Shown here one piece after another: positions 18,729-29,079 of a stretch of 64,000 nt of DNA. Each line of letters starts with the position of its first letter. Position 1 is the first letter of the stretch. The notes below the pieces were generated by a model, which was given only the letters and a program-made list of their open reading frames with translations, ran no database searches and was not told the DNA's origin. Origin of the DNA: Fusobacterium ulcerans ATCC 49185 (GTDB taxonomy: Bacteria; Fusobacteriota; Fusobacteriia; Fusobacteriales; Fusobacteriaceae); the NCBI RefSeq assembly GCF_900683735.1, contig NZ_LR215979.1, positions 2,294,001 to 2,358,000 on the forward strand, given 5' to 3'. Both the position numbers and the translations under genes were made by a program.

Positions 18729-20108
18729 ATGAAAGTACTTTTTGCAGCAGGAGAAGCATGGCCTTTTGTTAAAACAGGAGGTCTTGGTGATGTAGCTTAC
18801 TCACTGCCAAAAGCATTAAAAAAAGAAAAAATAGATGTGAGGGTAATATTGCCTAAATATAGTGCTATTCCTGATAAATATAAGGAAATGATGCAGCATT
18901 TAGGAGATAAACAGATATGGGTGGCTCATCATAATGAATATGTAGGAATAGATTATTGTGAACTTGATGGTATAACTTACTATTTTGTTGATAATGAAAG
19001 ATACTTTAATAGAAGCAGAATCTATGGTGAAGGTGATGACTGTGAAAGATTTGCATTCTTTTCTAAAGCCATCATAGAAACATTCTATATCACAGGATTT
19101 GAACCAGATATAATCCACTGTAACGACTGGCACACTGGATTGGTTCCTATCTACTTAAAAGAAAGAGGAATGTATAATATAAAAACTATTTTCACTATTC
19201 ACAATTTAAGATTTCAAGGTTTCTTCTATAATGATGTAATAGAAAAAACTTTAGAAATAGATAGAGGAAGATATTTTGTTGAAGATGGAATCAAATATTA
19301 TGATATGATTTCTTTCTTAAAAGGTGGAGTTGTATATTCTGACTACATCACTACTGTGAGCAATTCATATGCTGAAGAGATAAAAACTCCTGAACTTGGT
19401 GAAGGATTAGATGGCCTATTCAGAAAATTTGATTATAAACTGAAAGGTATTGTTAATGGAATAGATGGAACTGTATATAAGCTTCCTAGAAAAGGAAAGA
19501 AAAGATTGAAGTCTGAACTTCAAGAAAGCTTAGGCCTTAATCAGGATCCTGATGCTCCTTTAGTTTCTATTATCACTAGATTAGACAGACAAAAGGGAAT
19601 AGATCTGATTATAGACAGCTTTGACAGATTAATGAAATTAGGTATCCAGTTTGTCCTTCTTGGAAATGGAGAGCCTAAATATGAAGATTTCTTTAAATGG
19701 AAAGAAAGACAGTACCCTGGAAGAGTCTGCTCATATATTGGATTTAATCAGCCTTTATCTATGGAGATATACAGTGGATCAGATATGTTTCTGATGCCTT
19801 CTATCTTTGAACCTTGCGGCCTTTCTCAAATGATTGCTATGAGATACAGCTGTGTTCCTATTGTTAGAGAAACAGGTGGATTAAAAGATACAGTCACTCC
19901 TTACAATGAATATACTGGAGAAGGAGATGGATTTGGTTTTAAAAATATAAGCAGTGATGAATTATACAAAACTCTGGAATACGCAATTTCTATTTATAAA
20001 GACAAAGATAAGTGGGAAAAAATTGTAAAAAGTGCTAAAGCTAGAGATAATAATTGGAATACATCTGCTAAAAAATATATTTCACTTTATAACGAAATTA
20101 CAAAATAG
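18729..20108 (+). CDS. glgA: Glycogen synthase (ADP-glucose)
   Basis: GT5 enzyme that extends alpha-1,4-glucan from ADP-glucose. Start choice: GTG 18720 and ATG 18723 are too close to the AAAGGAG site (18714-18720), so ATG 18729 fits best and gives 459 residues starting MKVLFAAGEAWPF. The ADP-glucose motif KTGGLGDVAYSLPKAL, the IHCNDWHTG motif and the C-terminal EPCGLSQMIAMRY (E-x7-E type) are intact. It is the last gene of the operon and ends at a terminator shared with the convergent rfbB. Confidence 0.96.
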   Translation: MKVLFAAGEAWPFVKTGGLGDVAYSLPKALKKEKIDVRVILPKYSAIPDKYKEMMQHLGDKQIWVAHHNEYVGIDYCELDGITYYFVDNERYFNRSRIYGEGDDCERFAFFSKAIIETFYITGFEPDIIHCNDWHTGLVPIYLKERGMYNIKTIFTIHNLRFQGFFYNDVIEKTLEIDRGRYFVEDGIKYYDMISFLKGGVVYSDYITTVSNSYAEEIKTPELGEGLDGLFRKFDYKLKGIVNGIDGTVYKLPRKGKKRLKSELQESLGLNQDPDAPLVSIITRLDRQKGIDLIIDSFDRLMKLGIQFVLLGNGEPKYEDFFKWKERQYPGRVCSYIGFNQPLSMEIYSGSDMFLMPSIFEPCGLSQMIAMRYSCVPIVRETGGLKDTVTPYNEYTGEGDGFGFKNISSDELYKTLEYAISIYKDKDKWEKIVKSAKARDNNWNTSAKKYISLYNEITK

Positions 20109-20111
20109 GAG

Positions 20112-20146
20112 AAAAGGGAGAATACTTACAAGTAAACTCCCTTTTT
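20112..20146. terminator. Bidirectional terminator between glgA and rfbB
   Basis: AAAAGGGAG (20112-20120) pairs with CTCCCTTTT (20137-20145); the loop can form a further short stem. T-tracts lie on both outer sides. It separates the convergent glycogen and O-antigen operons, and begins three bases after the glgA stop and ends two bases before the rfbB stop. Confidence 0.85.
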
Positions 20147-20147
20147 A

Positions 20148-21308
20148 TTATTTACTCAAAATTTTCTCTATCCATTCCTGATTATCCAAATACCATCTTA
20201 TTGTCTTTTCTATTCCTTCATCAAAAGATGTTTCTGGATACCACCCTAATTCTGTTACTATCTTCTCTGGATCTATTGCATATCTTGCATCATGACCCAG
20301 TCTATCCTGTACATAGCTTATCAAATCATATGATATATTTTCTACATCAGTTTTTAATACCTTTCTGTACTCTGGTTCCTCTTTCATTATCTTAGCTATA
20401 GTATCTATTGTTAGTTTTACTATATTTATATTCTTTTCTTCATTAAAACCGCCAATATTATACACTTCCCCTAATCTTCCACTATTTATTACCATATCCA
20501 CTGCTTTATTATGGTCTTTTACATAAAGCCAGTCTCTTACATTGCTTCCATCTCCATATACTGGCAGTTTCTTGCCTTCCAGTATATTTTTTATAATAAG
20601 TGGTATCAGCTTTTCTGGAAACTGATATGGTCCATAGTTATTTGAACATCTTGTTATATTCATTGGAAATTTATATGTTTCTGCATATGCTCTTACTATC
20701 ATATCGCTTGATGTTTTTGAGGCTGAATATGGTGATCTAGGATCCAATGGTGTTTCCTCTGTAAAGAATTTATCTCCATATGTTTTCAGATTCTTTCTTC
20801 CTTCTGCTACTTTCTTTACTCTATTATCAAGCACAAGCTCTTTTGCTTCTGTATAGTCCTTTGATAATGAACCATATACTTCATCTGTAGATATATGCAG
20901 AAATTTCTTTCCTTCTTTATATACAGGGTATCCATTTCCATCTTTTCCTATAATCCAGAATTTCTTAGATACTTCCAACAGATTTTGTGTTCCCAATATA
21001 TTTGTTTCCAAGAATATCTGTGGATTTGATATACTTCTGTCTACATGAGATTCTGCTGCAAAATTTACTACATAGTCTATTTCATATCTGGAAAATATAT
21101 CTTCCACCAATTCTCTGTTACAAATATCTCCTTTTACAAAGTCTATCTTTTTAGAGTCTATTTCCTCTTGTATATTTTCTATATTTCCTGCATAAGTAAG
21201 TTTATCCAGAACTACTATTCTTATTTCTTCTTCATATTTTTCAAGTATATATTTTACAAAGTTTGTTCCTATGAAGCCTGCTGCCCCTGTTACAAGATAT
21301 GTCTTCAT
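20148..21308 (-). CDS. rfbB: dTDP-glucose 4,6-dehydratase, copy 1
   Basis: Converts dTDP-glucose to dTDP-4-keto-6-deoxyglucose. Start choice: ATG 21308 (MKTYLVTGAAGFIG) is preceded by AGGAG; the frame extends five codons upstream but into the end of rfbA. The 386 residues are somewhat longer than typical RfbB because of an insert around TEAKELVLDNRVKKVAEG. The NAD motif TGAAGFIG, the active-site STDEVYGS and YSASKTSSD (Tyr-x3-Lys) are intact. It is the last gene of the O-antigen operon. The gene at 49592-50752 is a near-identical second copy, with a run of more than 300 identical bases in the middle. Confidence 0.95.
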   Translation of the reverse strand: MKTYLVTGAAGFIGTNFVKYILEKYEEEIRIVVLDKLTYAGNIENIQEEIDSKKIDFVKGDICNRELVEDIFSRYEIDYVVNFAAESHVDRSISNPQIFLETNILGTQNLLEVSKKFWIIGKDGNGYPVYKEGKKFLHISTDEVYGSLSKDYTEAKELVLDNRVKKVAEGRKNLKTYGDKFFTEETPLDPRSPYSASKTSSDMIVRAYAETYKFPMNITRCSNNYGPYQFPEKLIPLIIKNILEGKKLPVYGDGSNVRDWLYVKDHNKAVDMVINSGRLGEVYNIGGFNEEKNINIVKLTIDTIAKIMKEEPEYRKVLKTDVENISYDLISYVQDRLGHDARYAIDPEKIVTELGWYPETSFDEGIEKTIRWYLDNQEWIEKILSK

Positions 21309-21309
21309 C

Positions 21310-22179
21310 TTATATCTCCTCACTTATTTCCATTAGATATTTTCCATATTCTGTTTTTAATAATGGTTCTGCAAGCTCTACTAATTCTTTCTTAGTTATC
21401 CATCCATTTTTGTATGCTATCTCTTCTATACAAGCTACATAATTCCCTTGTCTATCCTGAATAGTTTCTATAAAATTAGAAGCATGAAGTAAATTTTTGT
21501 GAGTTCCTGTATCAAGCCAAGCAAAACCTCTTCCTAAAAGATTAACTTTTAAATTTCCTTCCATTAAATACAATTTATTTAAATCTGTTATTTCTAATTC
21601 TCCTCTTTTACCTGGTTTTAATCCTTTAGCTTTTTCTATTACTGTATTATCATAAAAATAAAGCCCTGGTATTGCATATTTTGATTTTGGTTTTTCTGGC
21701 TTTTCTTCTAAAGATAGAACATTTCTATTATCATCAAATTCTACTACTCCATATTCTTTTGGATTTTTTACTAGATATCCAAAAATCTCTGCCCCAATTT
21801 TTAATTTTGCTGATTCTCTAATTACTGGTGAAAAAGCTTGTCCAAAAAATAGGTTATCTCCTAATATTAAAGCTACATTATCATTTCCTATAAATTTTTC
21901 TCCTATTATAAAAGCTTCTGCTAATCCATTTGGCTTATATTGAACAGCATATTCTATATTTATTCCAATTTTCTTTCCATCCCCTAATAGTTCTCTAAAA
22001 CACTCTATATCTCTTGGAGTTGAAATTAAAAGTATTTCTTTTATTCCTGCCAGCATCAAAACTGATAGTGGATAATAGATCATAGGTTTATCATATACTG
22101 GAAGTATTTGTTTTGAAACACTTCTAGTTAATGGATGAAGTCTTGTTCCACTTCCTCCTGCTAATATTATTCCTTTCAT
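21310..22179 (-). CDS. rfbA: Glucose-1-phosphate thymidylyltransferase
   Basis: Makes dTDP-glucose, the precursor for both dTDP-Qui4NFo and dTDP-rhamnose. The 289-residue length is standard. The N-terminal [13 protein letters not shown] binds d[22 protein letters not shown] and [12 protein letters not shown] are family hallmarks. It overlaps the upstream formyltransferase by four bases (ATGA) and ends one base before rfbB begins. It is the only rfbA in the window, so the second cluster's rfbB and rfbCD depend on it or on a copy elsewhere. Confidence 0.96.
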   Translation of the reverse strand: MKGIILAGGSGTRLHPLTRSVSKQILPVYDKPMIYYPLSVLMLAGIKEILLISTPRDIECFRELLGDGKKIGINIEYAVQYKPNGLAEAFIIGEKFIGNDNVALILGDNLFFGQAFSPVIRESAKLKIGAEIFGYLVKNPKEYGVVEFDDNRNVLSLEEKPEKPKSKYAIPGLYFYDNTVIEKAKGLKPGKRGELEITDLNKLYLMEGNLKVNLLGRGFAWLDTGTHKNLLHASNFIETIQDRQGNYVACIEEIAYKNGWITKKELVELAEPLLKTEYGKYLMEISEEI

Positions 22180-22904
22180 TTTTTCTCCTCTTTTTCTAAA
22201 AATAATTGTACATAGACTTTTTCATTATCTGTTATAAAATATGCATTTTTATACTCTCCATGAGATAAAGCCCTTAATTTATCTATTGCTTCTCTCATAG
22301 TAATTTTCTCATCTAAATCAATCTCACACAATTTTTTAAAATCATTTAAAGTGTTTATATTTCCTTCTTCTACTTTAAATCCTTCAATATTTTTTGTCAA
22401 AATATCATAAAGATTTTTTTCAAGAAGTTCTATTTCCTTATTTTGAATTCTGTTATATAATGATAGAGAGGTATCCCAATCATACATATTTACTTTTTCT
22501 TGAAATAATATTTTTCCATGATCTAAATATTCATCCATATAATGTATAGTTACTCCACAATCTAGCTTATTTAATATTGAAAATACTTGAGGAAACCATC
22601 CCCTATTATAAGGGTTAAGTCCTGGATGAATATTTATACATTTTAAAGCATTTACAAGTTTAGCTGGAAATATCTGCTTGCAATGTAAAGAAAATACCAT
22701 ATCATAATTTTTTATTATATCTTCAACTTCTTCTTTCACATTTATAGCTTTGAATATTTCTGAATCTAAATATTTTTCCTTCATACTAGTATTTTTTGAA
22801 GAGTATCTAAATGAAAATTTAAAATTTTTGTATTTTTCATTTTTTATTATTAGTAAAAAATTTTGAAAAATATACTCATTATCTGTTATAACTAATATCT
22901 TCAT
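22176..22904 (-). CDS. Sugar N-formyltransferase (VioF/QdtF-like)
   Basis: A 242-residue formyltransferase-fold protein. The motif [20 protein letters not shown], with His in the catalytic position, and the later Asp in [15 protein letters not shown] match the Asn-His-Asp arrangement of N10-formyltetrahydrofolate-dependent sugar formyltransferases. The N-terminal [15 protein letters not shown] resembles VioF. It lies between an aminotransferase and rfbA/rfbB, with four-base overlaps on both sides, so the likely reaction is formylation of dTDP-4-amino-4,6-dideoxyglucose to dTDP-Qui4NFo. The substrate is inferred from context. Confidence 0.78.
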   Translation of the reverse strand: MKILVITDNEYIFQNFLLIIKNEKYKNFKFSFRYSSKNTSMKEKYLDSEIFKAINVKEEVEDIIKNYDMVFSLHCKQIFPAKLVNALKCINIHPGLNPYNRGWFPQVFSILNKLDCGVTIHYMDEYLDHGKILFQEKVNMYDWDTSLSLYNRIQNKEIELLEKNLYDILTKNIEGFKVEEGNINTLNDFKKLCEIDLDEKITMREAIDKLRALSHGEYKNAYFITDNEKVYVQLFLEKEEKK

Positions 22905-24022
22905 CCTTTTTTTATCTCCTTCAATGTTTTACAAATATATTTAACCTCTTCTAAAGTTAAATCTCCATACATTGGAAGGGTCATTACTCTATCAGAGATA
23001 TATTCAGCATTTGGTAAGTTTATATCTTTATATTTTTCCCTGTAACATTCAAAGTTGTTTATTAAAGGATAAAAATACTTTCTAGTAAAAATATTATAAT
23101 CTTTTAACCTTTCAAATACTTCATCTCTCGTTTTTCCATAAACTTTCTCATCAATTATTATTGGAAAATAAGCATAATTATGTCTTATCCCTTTTATGTC
23201 CTCTAAATATCTTATTCCTTCTATATTCTTTAGAAGTTCTCTATATTTTTCTACTAATTTTTTTCTTTTTAAAATTTCACTATCAACATACTTTAAATTT
23301 ACAAGTCCCATAGCCGCCTGAAATTCATTAAGTTTAGCATTCCCTCCATTTTGTATAACCTCTTCAGGACCTGTTATTCCAAAATTCTTCTCTAATCTAA
23401 AAAGACTTGAATAGTTATCATTATTATATGTTAATGCTCCTCCTTCAATTGTACTATATACCTTTGTTGCATGAAGACTGAACATTGAAACATCTCCATA
23501 ATTCCCTATTCCTTTTCCATTTATTTCTACTCCAAATGTATGAGCAGCATCATATATCACTTTTAAATTATATTTTTTAGCTATTTTCTCTATTTCTTCA
23601 ACATTACATGGATTTCCATAGACATGTACTGGAATTATTGCACTTGTTTTTTCTGTAATAAGCTCTTCTATTTTAGATGTATCTATTGTAAAGTTTTTCA
23701 TTTCTATGTCGCAAAAAACTGGAGTTAACCCACATCTAGTTATAGCATGAGTAGTTGAAGCAAAAGTATATGGAGTTGTGATTACTTCTCCAGTAAGTTT
23801 CAGAGCTCTTATAGCCATCTCTAATGCTAAATGTCCATTACTACATAAAGTTATATTTTCAACATTTAAATATTGTTTCATATTTTCTTTTAATGTTTCA
23901 TGTTTTATTCCCATATTTGTAAGCCAATAAGTATTCCATATTTCTTTTATTTCTTCACAATATTCTTCATATGGGGGTAAAAAAGATTTCGTTACCATTA
24001 TTTTTTTATCTAGCTTATCCAT
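22901..24022 (-). CDS. DegT-family sugar aminotransferase (VioA-like)
   Basis: A 373-residue PLP-dependent aminotransferase of the DegT/DnrJ/EryC1 family. Visible are VITTPYTFASTTHAI, VIYDAAHTFGV (Asp binding the PLP ring nitrogen) and SLHATKVYSTIEGGAL, with Lys187 as the expected Schiff-base lysine. TPYTFASTTHA and the neighbours rfbA, rfbB and a VioF-like formyltransferase point to dTDP-4-keto-6-deoxyglucose 4-aminotransferase giving dTDP-Qui4N. The start overlaps nothing upstream; wzx ends two bases earlier. A different 4-amino sugar (Fuc4N) is possible. Confidence 0.82.
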   Translation of the reverse strand: MDKLDKKIMVTKSFLPPYEEYCEEIKEIWNTYWLTNMGIKHETLKENMKQYLNVENITLCSNGHLALEMAIRALKLTGEVITTPYTFASTTHAITRCGLTPVFCDIEMKNFTIDTSKIEELITEKTSAIIPVHVYGNPCNVEEIEKIAKKYNLKVIYDAAHTFGVEINGKGIGNYGDVSMFSLHATKVYSTIEGGALTYNNDNYSSLFRLEKNFGITGPEEVIQNGGNAKLNEFQAAMGLVNLKYVDSEILKRKKLVEKYRELLKNIEGIRYLEDIKGIRHNYAYFPIIIDEKVYGKTRDEVFERLKDYNIFTRKYFYPLINNFECYREKYKDINLPNAEYISDRVMTLPMYGDLTLEEVKYICKTLKEIKKG

Positions 24023-24023
24023 T

Positions 24024-25460
24024 TCAATCTTTCCTCCTTAATTTATTAAAAACTTTATTTAGTATATACAAGATTATTTCTTCTTTTAAAAAAATTAAAA
24101 TAAGAAAATATATAATTCCTCCACCTAAAATACTCAATACTAATGTTTGATTATTATTAAAATATTGCTTTATTATTTCTATAAAAAAAGCCATAATAAT
24201 ACCTGAAATTATATATTTATACAACGAATTAGTTAATAAATTTATCTTTATTTTTCTTTTCAATACAATTATTAGAATAATAGTTCCTACTGTTTCAGCA
24301 GCCACAGTAGCAACAGAAACTCCTATATCAAAAAATTTTGGAATTAAAACTATACTTAACAATACATTAATTATTGCCATTCCCATTTGAATTATAGTTC
24401 CTATTTTTTCCATACCAGCTGGAACAATTCCCTGTAAATAACCCCAAGTGTTTAAAGTCACTATTAAAATTAATGGACTTAATATAATTAAAGGCTTTTG
24501 AGCTGGTAAAAACTCTGTTCCACCTAAAAAAAGATTTAATTCTTTAGATAAAAATATAAATCCTATCATTAATGGAATAGATAAAATATAACCAAAATTT
24601 AATGATTTTTTTAATAAAATAAAATATTCATTTTTATCATTAGTATAATAATAAGAAATTCTTGGAATTAAAACTGTTGAAACAGATCCAGTTATTGTAA
24701 CTCCAACTAGTTGCAGTTGTCTCGCTCTACTAAAAAAAGCTACTTTTTCTGGTGTACTAAAAATCCCTAATATTATTCCACCCAACAATGTATATACACT
24801 AATAACAAGAGAGGATAAAAAAAATACTTTCAAACCATTATAATGTCTTTTGAAACTTAAATTTTTAAATTTTAATTTAACAAATTTTCTTGAATAAAAA
24901 AAACTCCAGACATTTCCTAAACTTTGTCCCAAAGCTATAAGAAGTGCATATAAATAATAGTCTTCTGATTTCTTTATTAAAAAAATTATTAATATAAGAG
25001 TTATCATTTTAATTATAATGTTTCTCAGTGAAAGAACTTTATAATCTTCTATCCCACTAAAAAACCAATCTATGTTAAAAGAATTTATTAACAAAATAAT
25101 TCCCATAATAAAAAATATACTTTTATTATATTTTAATTCCTGTATCCCTAAAAGAACCAAAAAATATAATATGAAAACGATTAAAGAAAAAAAAGCTTTT
25201 ATTATTAATAATTCAGAAAAAATGTTATTAATTTCTTTTTCATTTTCTCTGTGTTGAGCTATTTCTCTTATCCCATATGTTGGAACTCCTATCATAGCAA
25301 ATATTAATAAAAAATTAATTATTGATTGAGAGTAGTTAATCATTCCTATATTTTTGACTCCTAATATTTTTGAAATATAACTAGCAGTTATTAAAGGATA
25401 AGCTATATTAAATCCTACTAATAAAAAGTTGTAAAAAATATTTTTTGATATTGATTTCAT
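24024..25460 (-). CDS. wzx: O-antigen flippase Wzx
   Basis: A 478-residue polysaccharide-transporter family protein with about twelve to fourteen hydrophobic helices. It opens MKSISKNIFYNFLLVGFNIAYPLITASYISKILG style, with the GMINYSQSIINF region typical of RfbX/Wzx. It should move the undecaprenyl-diphosphate-linked repeat unit to the outer face of the inner membrane. It is paired in the operon with a wzy-like gene two genes upstream. The 147-base gap before it, towards 25608, is AT-rich without a clear signal. Confidence 0.88.
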   Translation of the reverse strand: MKSISKNIFYNFLLVGFNIAYPLITASYISKILGVKNIGMINYSQSIINFLLIFAMIGVPTYGIREIAQHRENEKEINNIFSELLIIKAFFSLIVFILYFLVLLGIQELKYNKSIFFIMGIILLINSFNIDWFFSGIEDYKVLSLRNIIIKMITLILIIFLIKKSEDYYLYALLIALGQSLGNVWSFFYSRKFVKLKFKNLSFKRHYNGLKVFFLSSLVISVYTLLGGIILGIFSTPEKVAFFSRARQLQLVGVTITGSVSTVLIPRISYYYTNDKNEYFILLKKSLNFGYILSIPLMIGFIFLSKELNLFLGGTEFLPAQKPLIILSPLILIVTLNTWGYLQGIVPAGMEKIGTIIQMGMAIINVLLSIVLIPKFFDIGVSVATVAAETVGTIILIIVLKRKIKINLLTNSLYKYIISGIIMAFFIEIIKQYFNNNQTLVLSILGGGIIYFLILIFLKEEIILYILNKVFNKLRRKD

Positions 25461-25607
25461 TTATCTTCCTTTTAATTTAATTAAAAATTAGTTTCTTTTT
25501 ATATTGTAATGATATTAACTATTTTGATTTTTAAAAAGATCTCTTTCCTATTCTTTACATAACTAAAATCTTTTCTATATATATAACAATAGTTAATTTT
25601 AAGTTTT

Positions 25608-26579
25608 TTATAACTTTTTTTTCAAAAATTTTAAAATAAACCTTAGCTTTTTCATTAAATTAGTTATATATAATTTATCTAAAATATGATGTAAATTAAA
25701 TATTTTAAAATATACATATCCTCTCTCTAAAAATTTAAATTTATGATATTTCTTTCTTTCTTTATAGACATAATCATCAAAAGAAATATTTTTTATTAAG
25801 TTAGGATTAAAGTCTTCTAATATTTGTTCTTCATAAATTTTATTTTTTCCAGAATGTTCTCCACTACCATCTACACCTATATTTTTGCTTAGAGTTTTAA
25901 TTGGAAAGACACAATATAATCCTTTTTGAAAAATATTCCAATCTATCCTAGAATCCATAGCTTTTATTAAACCATTTCTATCATCTATTAATATAGGTAA
26001 TGCATGATTTGCTCCTTGAAAAAATTTTATAACTTGCCTTTTATTTTTAAAAAATTCCATATATTTTTCTAAATTTAAATCTAATTCTTTCCATTTTTTT
26101 TTCCAAGTTGCCATTCCCCATGGGCAATAATAATTCCAAAGATATACTTCTGTCTTTAATTTAGGAAGGGAAAAATCAGGTGGAACATATGAACAAATTG
26201 CAAATATTTTATTATTTTCTTCATATAAATTTAAACTATTATTCATAAATTCTAAAAAATATTTTGATACAATAATATCATCTTCTAAAAAAATAATTTT
26301 ATCATGTTTTTCCAATATTTTTTCTATTGCTAATTTTGTAGATTCATAGGACCCTTTATTTTCATTAGATTTAAACAATATTATTTCTTTAAATCCATTT
26401 ATATTATCTATAAATTCTCTGATTTCTTTCACTTTTTTTTCATCTTTTTTACTATATGCAGCATCAGAAGCTATGTATAAAACAGATTCTTTTGCTAATG
26501 GATTTTTCTTTAAAGCTTCTATGGATTTTTCTAAATGTGCCTTTCTATCATAAACTGTTATTAAAATTGGCGCTAACAC
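25608..26579 (-). CDS. Glycosyltransferase, GNT-I-like fold
   Basis: A 323-residue transferase. It begins with GTG (complement of 26577-26579) preceded by AAGGAG at good spacing, and the start overlaps the end of the upstream wzy by 32 bases. PILITVYDRKAHLEKSI and KIIFLEDDIIVSKYFLEFMNNS (split across the metal-binding EDD) resemble GNT-I/GT13-related bacterial enzymes, and YYCPWGMATWKKKW is common in O-antigen-locus transferases of this type. It should add one residue of the repeat unit in the cytoplasm. Donor and acceptor are not readable. Confidence 0.68.
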   Translation of the reverse strand: MLAPILITVYDRKAHLEKSIEALKKNPLAKESVLYIASDAAYSKKDEKKVKEIREFIDNINGFKEIILFKSNENKGSYESTKLAIEKILEKHDKIIFLEDDIIVSKYFLEFMNNSLNLYEENNKIFAICSYVPPDFSLPKLKTEVYLWNYYCPWGMATWKKKWKELDLNLEKYMEFFKNKRQVIKFFQGANHALPILIDDRNGLIKAMDSRIDWNIFQKGLYCVFPIKTLSKNIGVDGSGEHSGKNKIYEEQILEDFNPNLIKNISFDDYVYKERKKYHKFKFLERGYVYFKIFNLHHILDKLYITNLMKKLRFILKFLKKKL

Positions 26580-27795
26580 TTTTTCTCCTTTCCAAAATCA
26601 TTATGTATATTATTAATGGTAAAATTGAAAAAAAATCTATATGTTTAAACCCGAATATACTTTGAATCATTAAATACTCTAAATAAGAGCTTATGGCAAT
26701 ATGATTCAAATTTCTAATTTCTAATTTTTTATAAAATATTCTATAAAAAATACCAAGTAGTAAATTAATTACTACTATTCCAAAATATCCAAAATCTTTA
26801 TATTGCCAATAAAATGCTGTAGCTAAAGCATTATAAAATTTAAAAAAACTGTTAGTATCTGACAACTGAACAAATTTCATTAATTCAGTCCCAACTTCTG
26901 ATAAACTACTATTTGAAATTTTAAATCCTATATATCTAAGCAGGAACTTTATTGGACCTATAATTCCTGAGAAAAGTAATTCTCCATTATAAAATTTATC
27001 ATTATTATGTTTTAACAAATAATCAAAATATGCAATTGCTCCACTATAATATGTTATTATGGTCATAAAAACTTTTTTTAAACTAGCTTGTCTAAAAAAA
27101 GTCATTACTAAAGTACATAAGATCAACAATAATATAAGCTTTATATTTTTTTTTATAATTTTAGCTTTAAATGAAAATATTCCAATAATTATTAGATAAG
27201 ATATGAATTCTCTTCCTCCACTTATTAAACAATATAATATTACATTAAAAAAAGATAAGACTAATATTTTTTTATTTTTTTCTAATAAACTTATTCCAAT
27301 TAAAAAATTTGTTAAACTTATAGTTCTAAATAGATTATATAAATGGGCATTTGCTGAGTTAGAAAATAACTTTAAATTTATTCCATCGAAACTTATTCCA
27401 TAAAATATAAATCTAACCATCCAATAATTGTCTGAGCTTTTAATTATCAATATCATTTTTATTAAATAAAATAAATTAATAATAATAAAACAACATTCTA
27501 TTAGCATCAATATTTTTATCTTTTTGATATTTAAATTTGGTTTTAATTTTCGGGGATTATTAATAAAAAAATATAATGGCAGATTGAACATTATTATGCC
27601 AGTATAAATATATATATATGTTTTTAATTCTATTTTATAAAATTGACCTATATTTAAATATGAAATTCCTAACCAAAATAGCCACCATATATTAAAAATA
27701 AAAATATAATTTTTTTCTAGTTTCTGTAAAAAAAAACTATTTATTGTAAAAATCACTAATATTAGCATTAGTAACATAAAAATAAGTTCATCCAT
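26548..27795 (-). CDS. wzy: O-antigen polymerase Wzy (predicted)
   Basis: A 415-residue integral membrane protein with about ten hydrophobic segments, very rich in Ile, Leu, Phe and Lys. SGGREFISYLIIIG is the kind of arginine motif seen in oligosaccharide repeat-unit polymerases, and a large hydrophilic loop lies in the C-terminal half. With wzx in the same operon, it most likely polymerises the repeat unit on the outer face of the membrane. Wzy proteins are poorly conserved, so this rests on topology and location. Confidence 0.75.
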   Translation of the reverse strand: MDELIFMLLMLILVIFTINSFFLQKLEKNYIFIFNIWWLFWLGISYLNIGQFYKIELKTYIYIYTGIIMFNLPLYFFINNPRKLKPNLNIKKIKILMLIECCFIIINLFYLIKMILIIKSSDNYWMVRFIFYGISFDGINLKLFSNSANAHLYNLFRTISLTNFLIGISLLEKNKKILVLSFFNVILYCLISGGREFISYLIIIGIFSFKAKIIKKNIKLILLLILCTLVMTFFRQASLKKVFMTIITYYSGAIAYFDYLLKHNNDKFYNGELLFSGIIGPIKFLLRYIGFKISNSSLSEVGTELMKFVQLSDTNSFFKFYNALATAFYWQYKDFGYFGIVVINLLLGIFYRIFYKKLEIRNLNHIAISSYLEYLMIQSIFGFKHIDFFSILPLIIYIMILERRKSVSANFNNSL

Positions 27796-27797
27796 TC

Positions 27798-29021
27798 TTA
27801 ATCCTTTTCATTACATATTTCTATATATTTTTTTATCAAATATTTGCTAGTTAATTTTTCACTTGGTTCTACTCTAGAAGACTTAAATAAGAAATATTCT
27901 AATCCTTTTACTAAATCTTCACTACTTTTATAATCGGCTAAATATCCATTAACTAAATGATTGATAATACTTTCAACACCTGTATTTTTAAATCCTATAG
28001 CTGGGGTACCACAAAATATACTTTCATTAAATGTTTGCCCAAAACTTTCTTCTAAAGATGGTCCAATAAAAACATCTGAAGAGTTATATAGTAAGGATAA
28101 TTCTAAGTCATTATTTATATTTCCATAATTTATAATTTTATATGGTATTTCTTTATCTAAAATAAATTTTGATCCAAAAATTATTAATTCTATATCCTTT
28201 CTATATCCTTTTTTATAAAAAGTCTTTAAGGCTTCTTTTAAATAATAATATCCCTTATATTCTGTTTTAGGATCAACTGCTCCAAATAAAATATATTTTT
28301 TATTATTTTCTAGATTTAATATTTCTCTAGCTAATTTTTTATCTATTTTTTTAAATATTGTTTCATCTAATACATTTTCTAATAATTCAATTTTTTTATT
28401 TTTAAAAACTAAACTTTTTTTAGCATTTTTTTCCATCCACTTACTAGGACAAATTATATTTAACTTATTCAAGTCCTTTAATATTTTTATTTTTGATCTT
28501 AATATTTTATAACTCAAGTCCTTGGTTTTTCTAGAGTTTAATATCCTACATTTTCCACAACCTGAAATATAATTTTCACATTCTAATTTTACATGACATC
28601 CACCTGTAAAAGGACCATTATCATGGCAGGTCCATATGATTTTTTTCTTTAATTTATATAATTTTTTTATAGAATTAATATTTAAAAATCCTCCATTTAC
28701 CCAATGTAAATGTATAATATCTGCTTCTTGAATTATTTTATGTTTTGAAATATCAATTCCTATTTTCCAAGAAGAAAATGGAAGTTTTAAATCCTTTTTG
28801 GCAAAAATTTTTAAATATATTTTCTCTAAATATAATCGCATATTTGAATATATGTATTTTTCAATTTTTCCAGGTTTTATTTGATATACAGTTTCATCAT
28901 TTACTAATTTTTTCTGAACAATCATTTTTGAATCTATATTATGTTTCAGTAACATTTTATGAAGCCTATATGGAGCATTTCCACTTGAGGTTACTACCAT
29001 TTGTATATGAACTATTTTCAT
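27798..29021 (-). CDS. GT4 glycosyltransferase (WcaC/WcaL-like)
   Basis: A 407-residue GT-B transferase. The cysteine-containing segment TCHDNGPFTGGCH, followed by YISGCGKCRIL, is characteristic of a GT4 subgroup in exopolysaccharide and O-antigen clusters. The C-terminal half carries the nucleotide-binding region with SLEESFGQTFNESIFCGTP (E-x7-E). It begins ATG 29021 (MKIVHIQMVVTSSGNAPYR) and ends two bases before wzy. The donor sugar is unknown; UDP-FucNAc or dTDP-Qui4NFo are candidates because both are made in this operon. Confidence 0.82.
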   Translation of the reverse strand: MKIVHIQMVVTSSGNAPYRLHKMLLKHNIDSKMIVQKKLVNDETVYQIKPGKIEKYIYSNMRLYLEKIYLKIFAKKDLKLPFSSWKIGIDISKHKIIQEADIIHLHWVNGGFLNINSIKKLYKLKKKIIWTCHDNGPFTGGCHVKLECENYISGCGKCRILNSRKTKDLSYKILRSKIKILKDLNKLNIICPSKWMEKNAKKSLVFKNKKIELLENVLDETIFKKIDKKLAREILNLENNKKYILFGAVDPKTEYKGYYYLKEALKTFYKKGYRKDIELIIFGSKFILDKEIPYKIINYGNINNDLELSLLYNSSDVFIGPSLEESFGQTFNESIFCGTPAIGFKNTGVESIINHLVNGYLADYKSSEDLVKGLEYFLFKSSRVEPSEKLTSKYLIKKYIEICNEKD

Positions 29022-29079
29022 TTTATTTCCTCATTTCAATAAAATTGCAAGTTATTATTTCTAAATATTATCTCATTTT

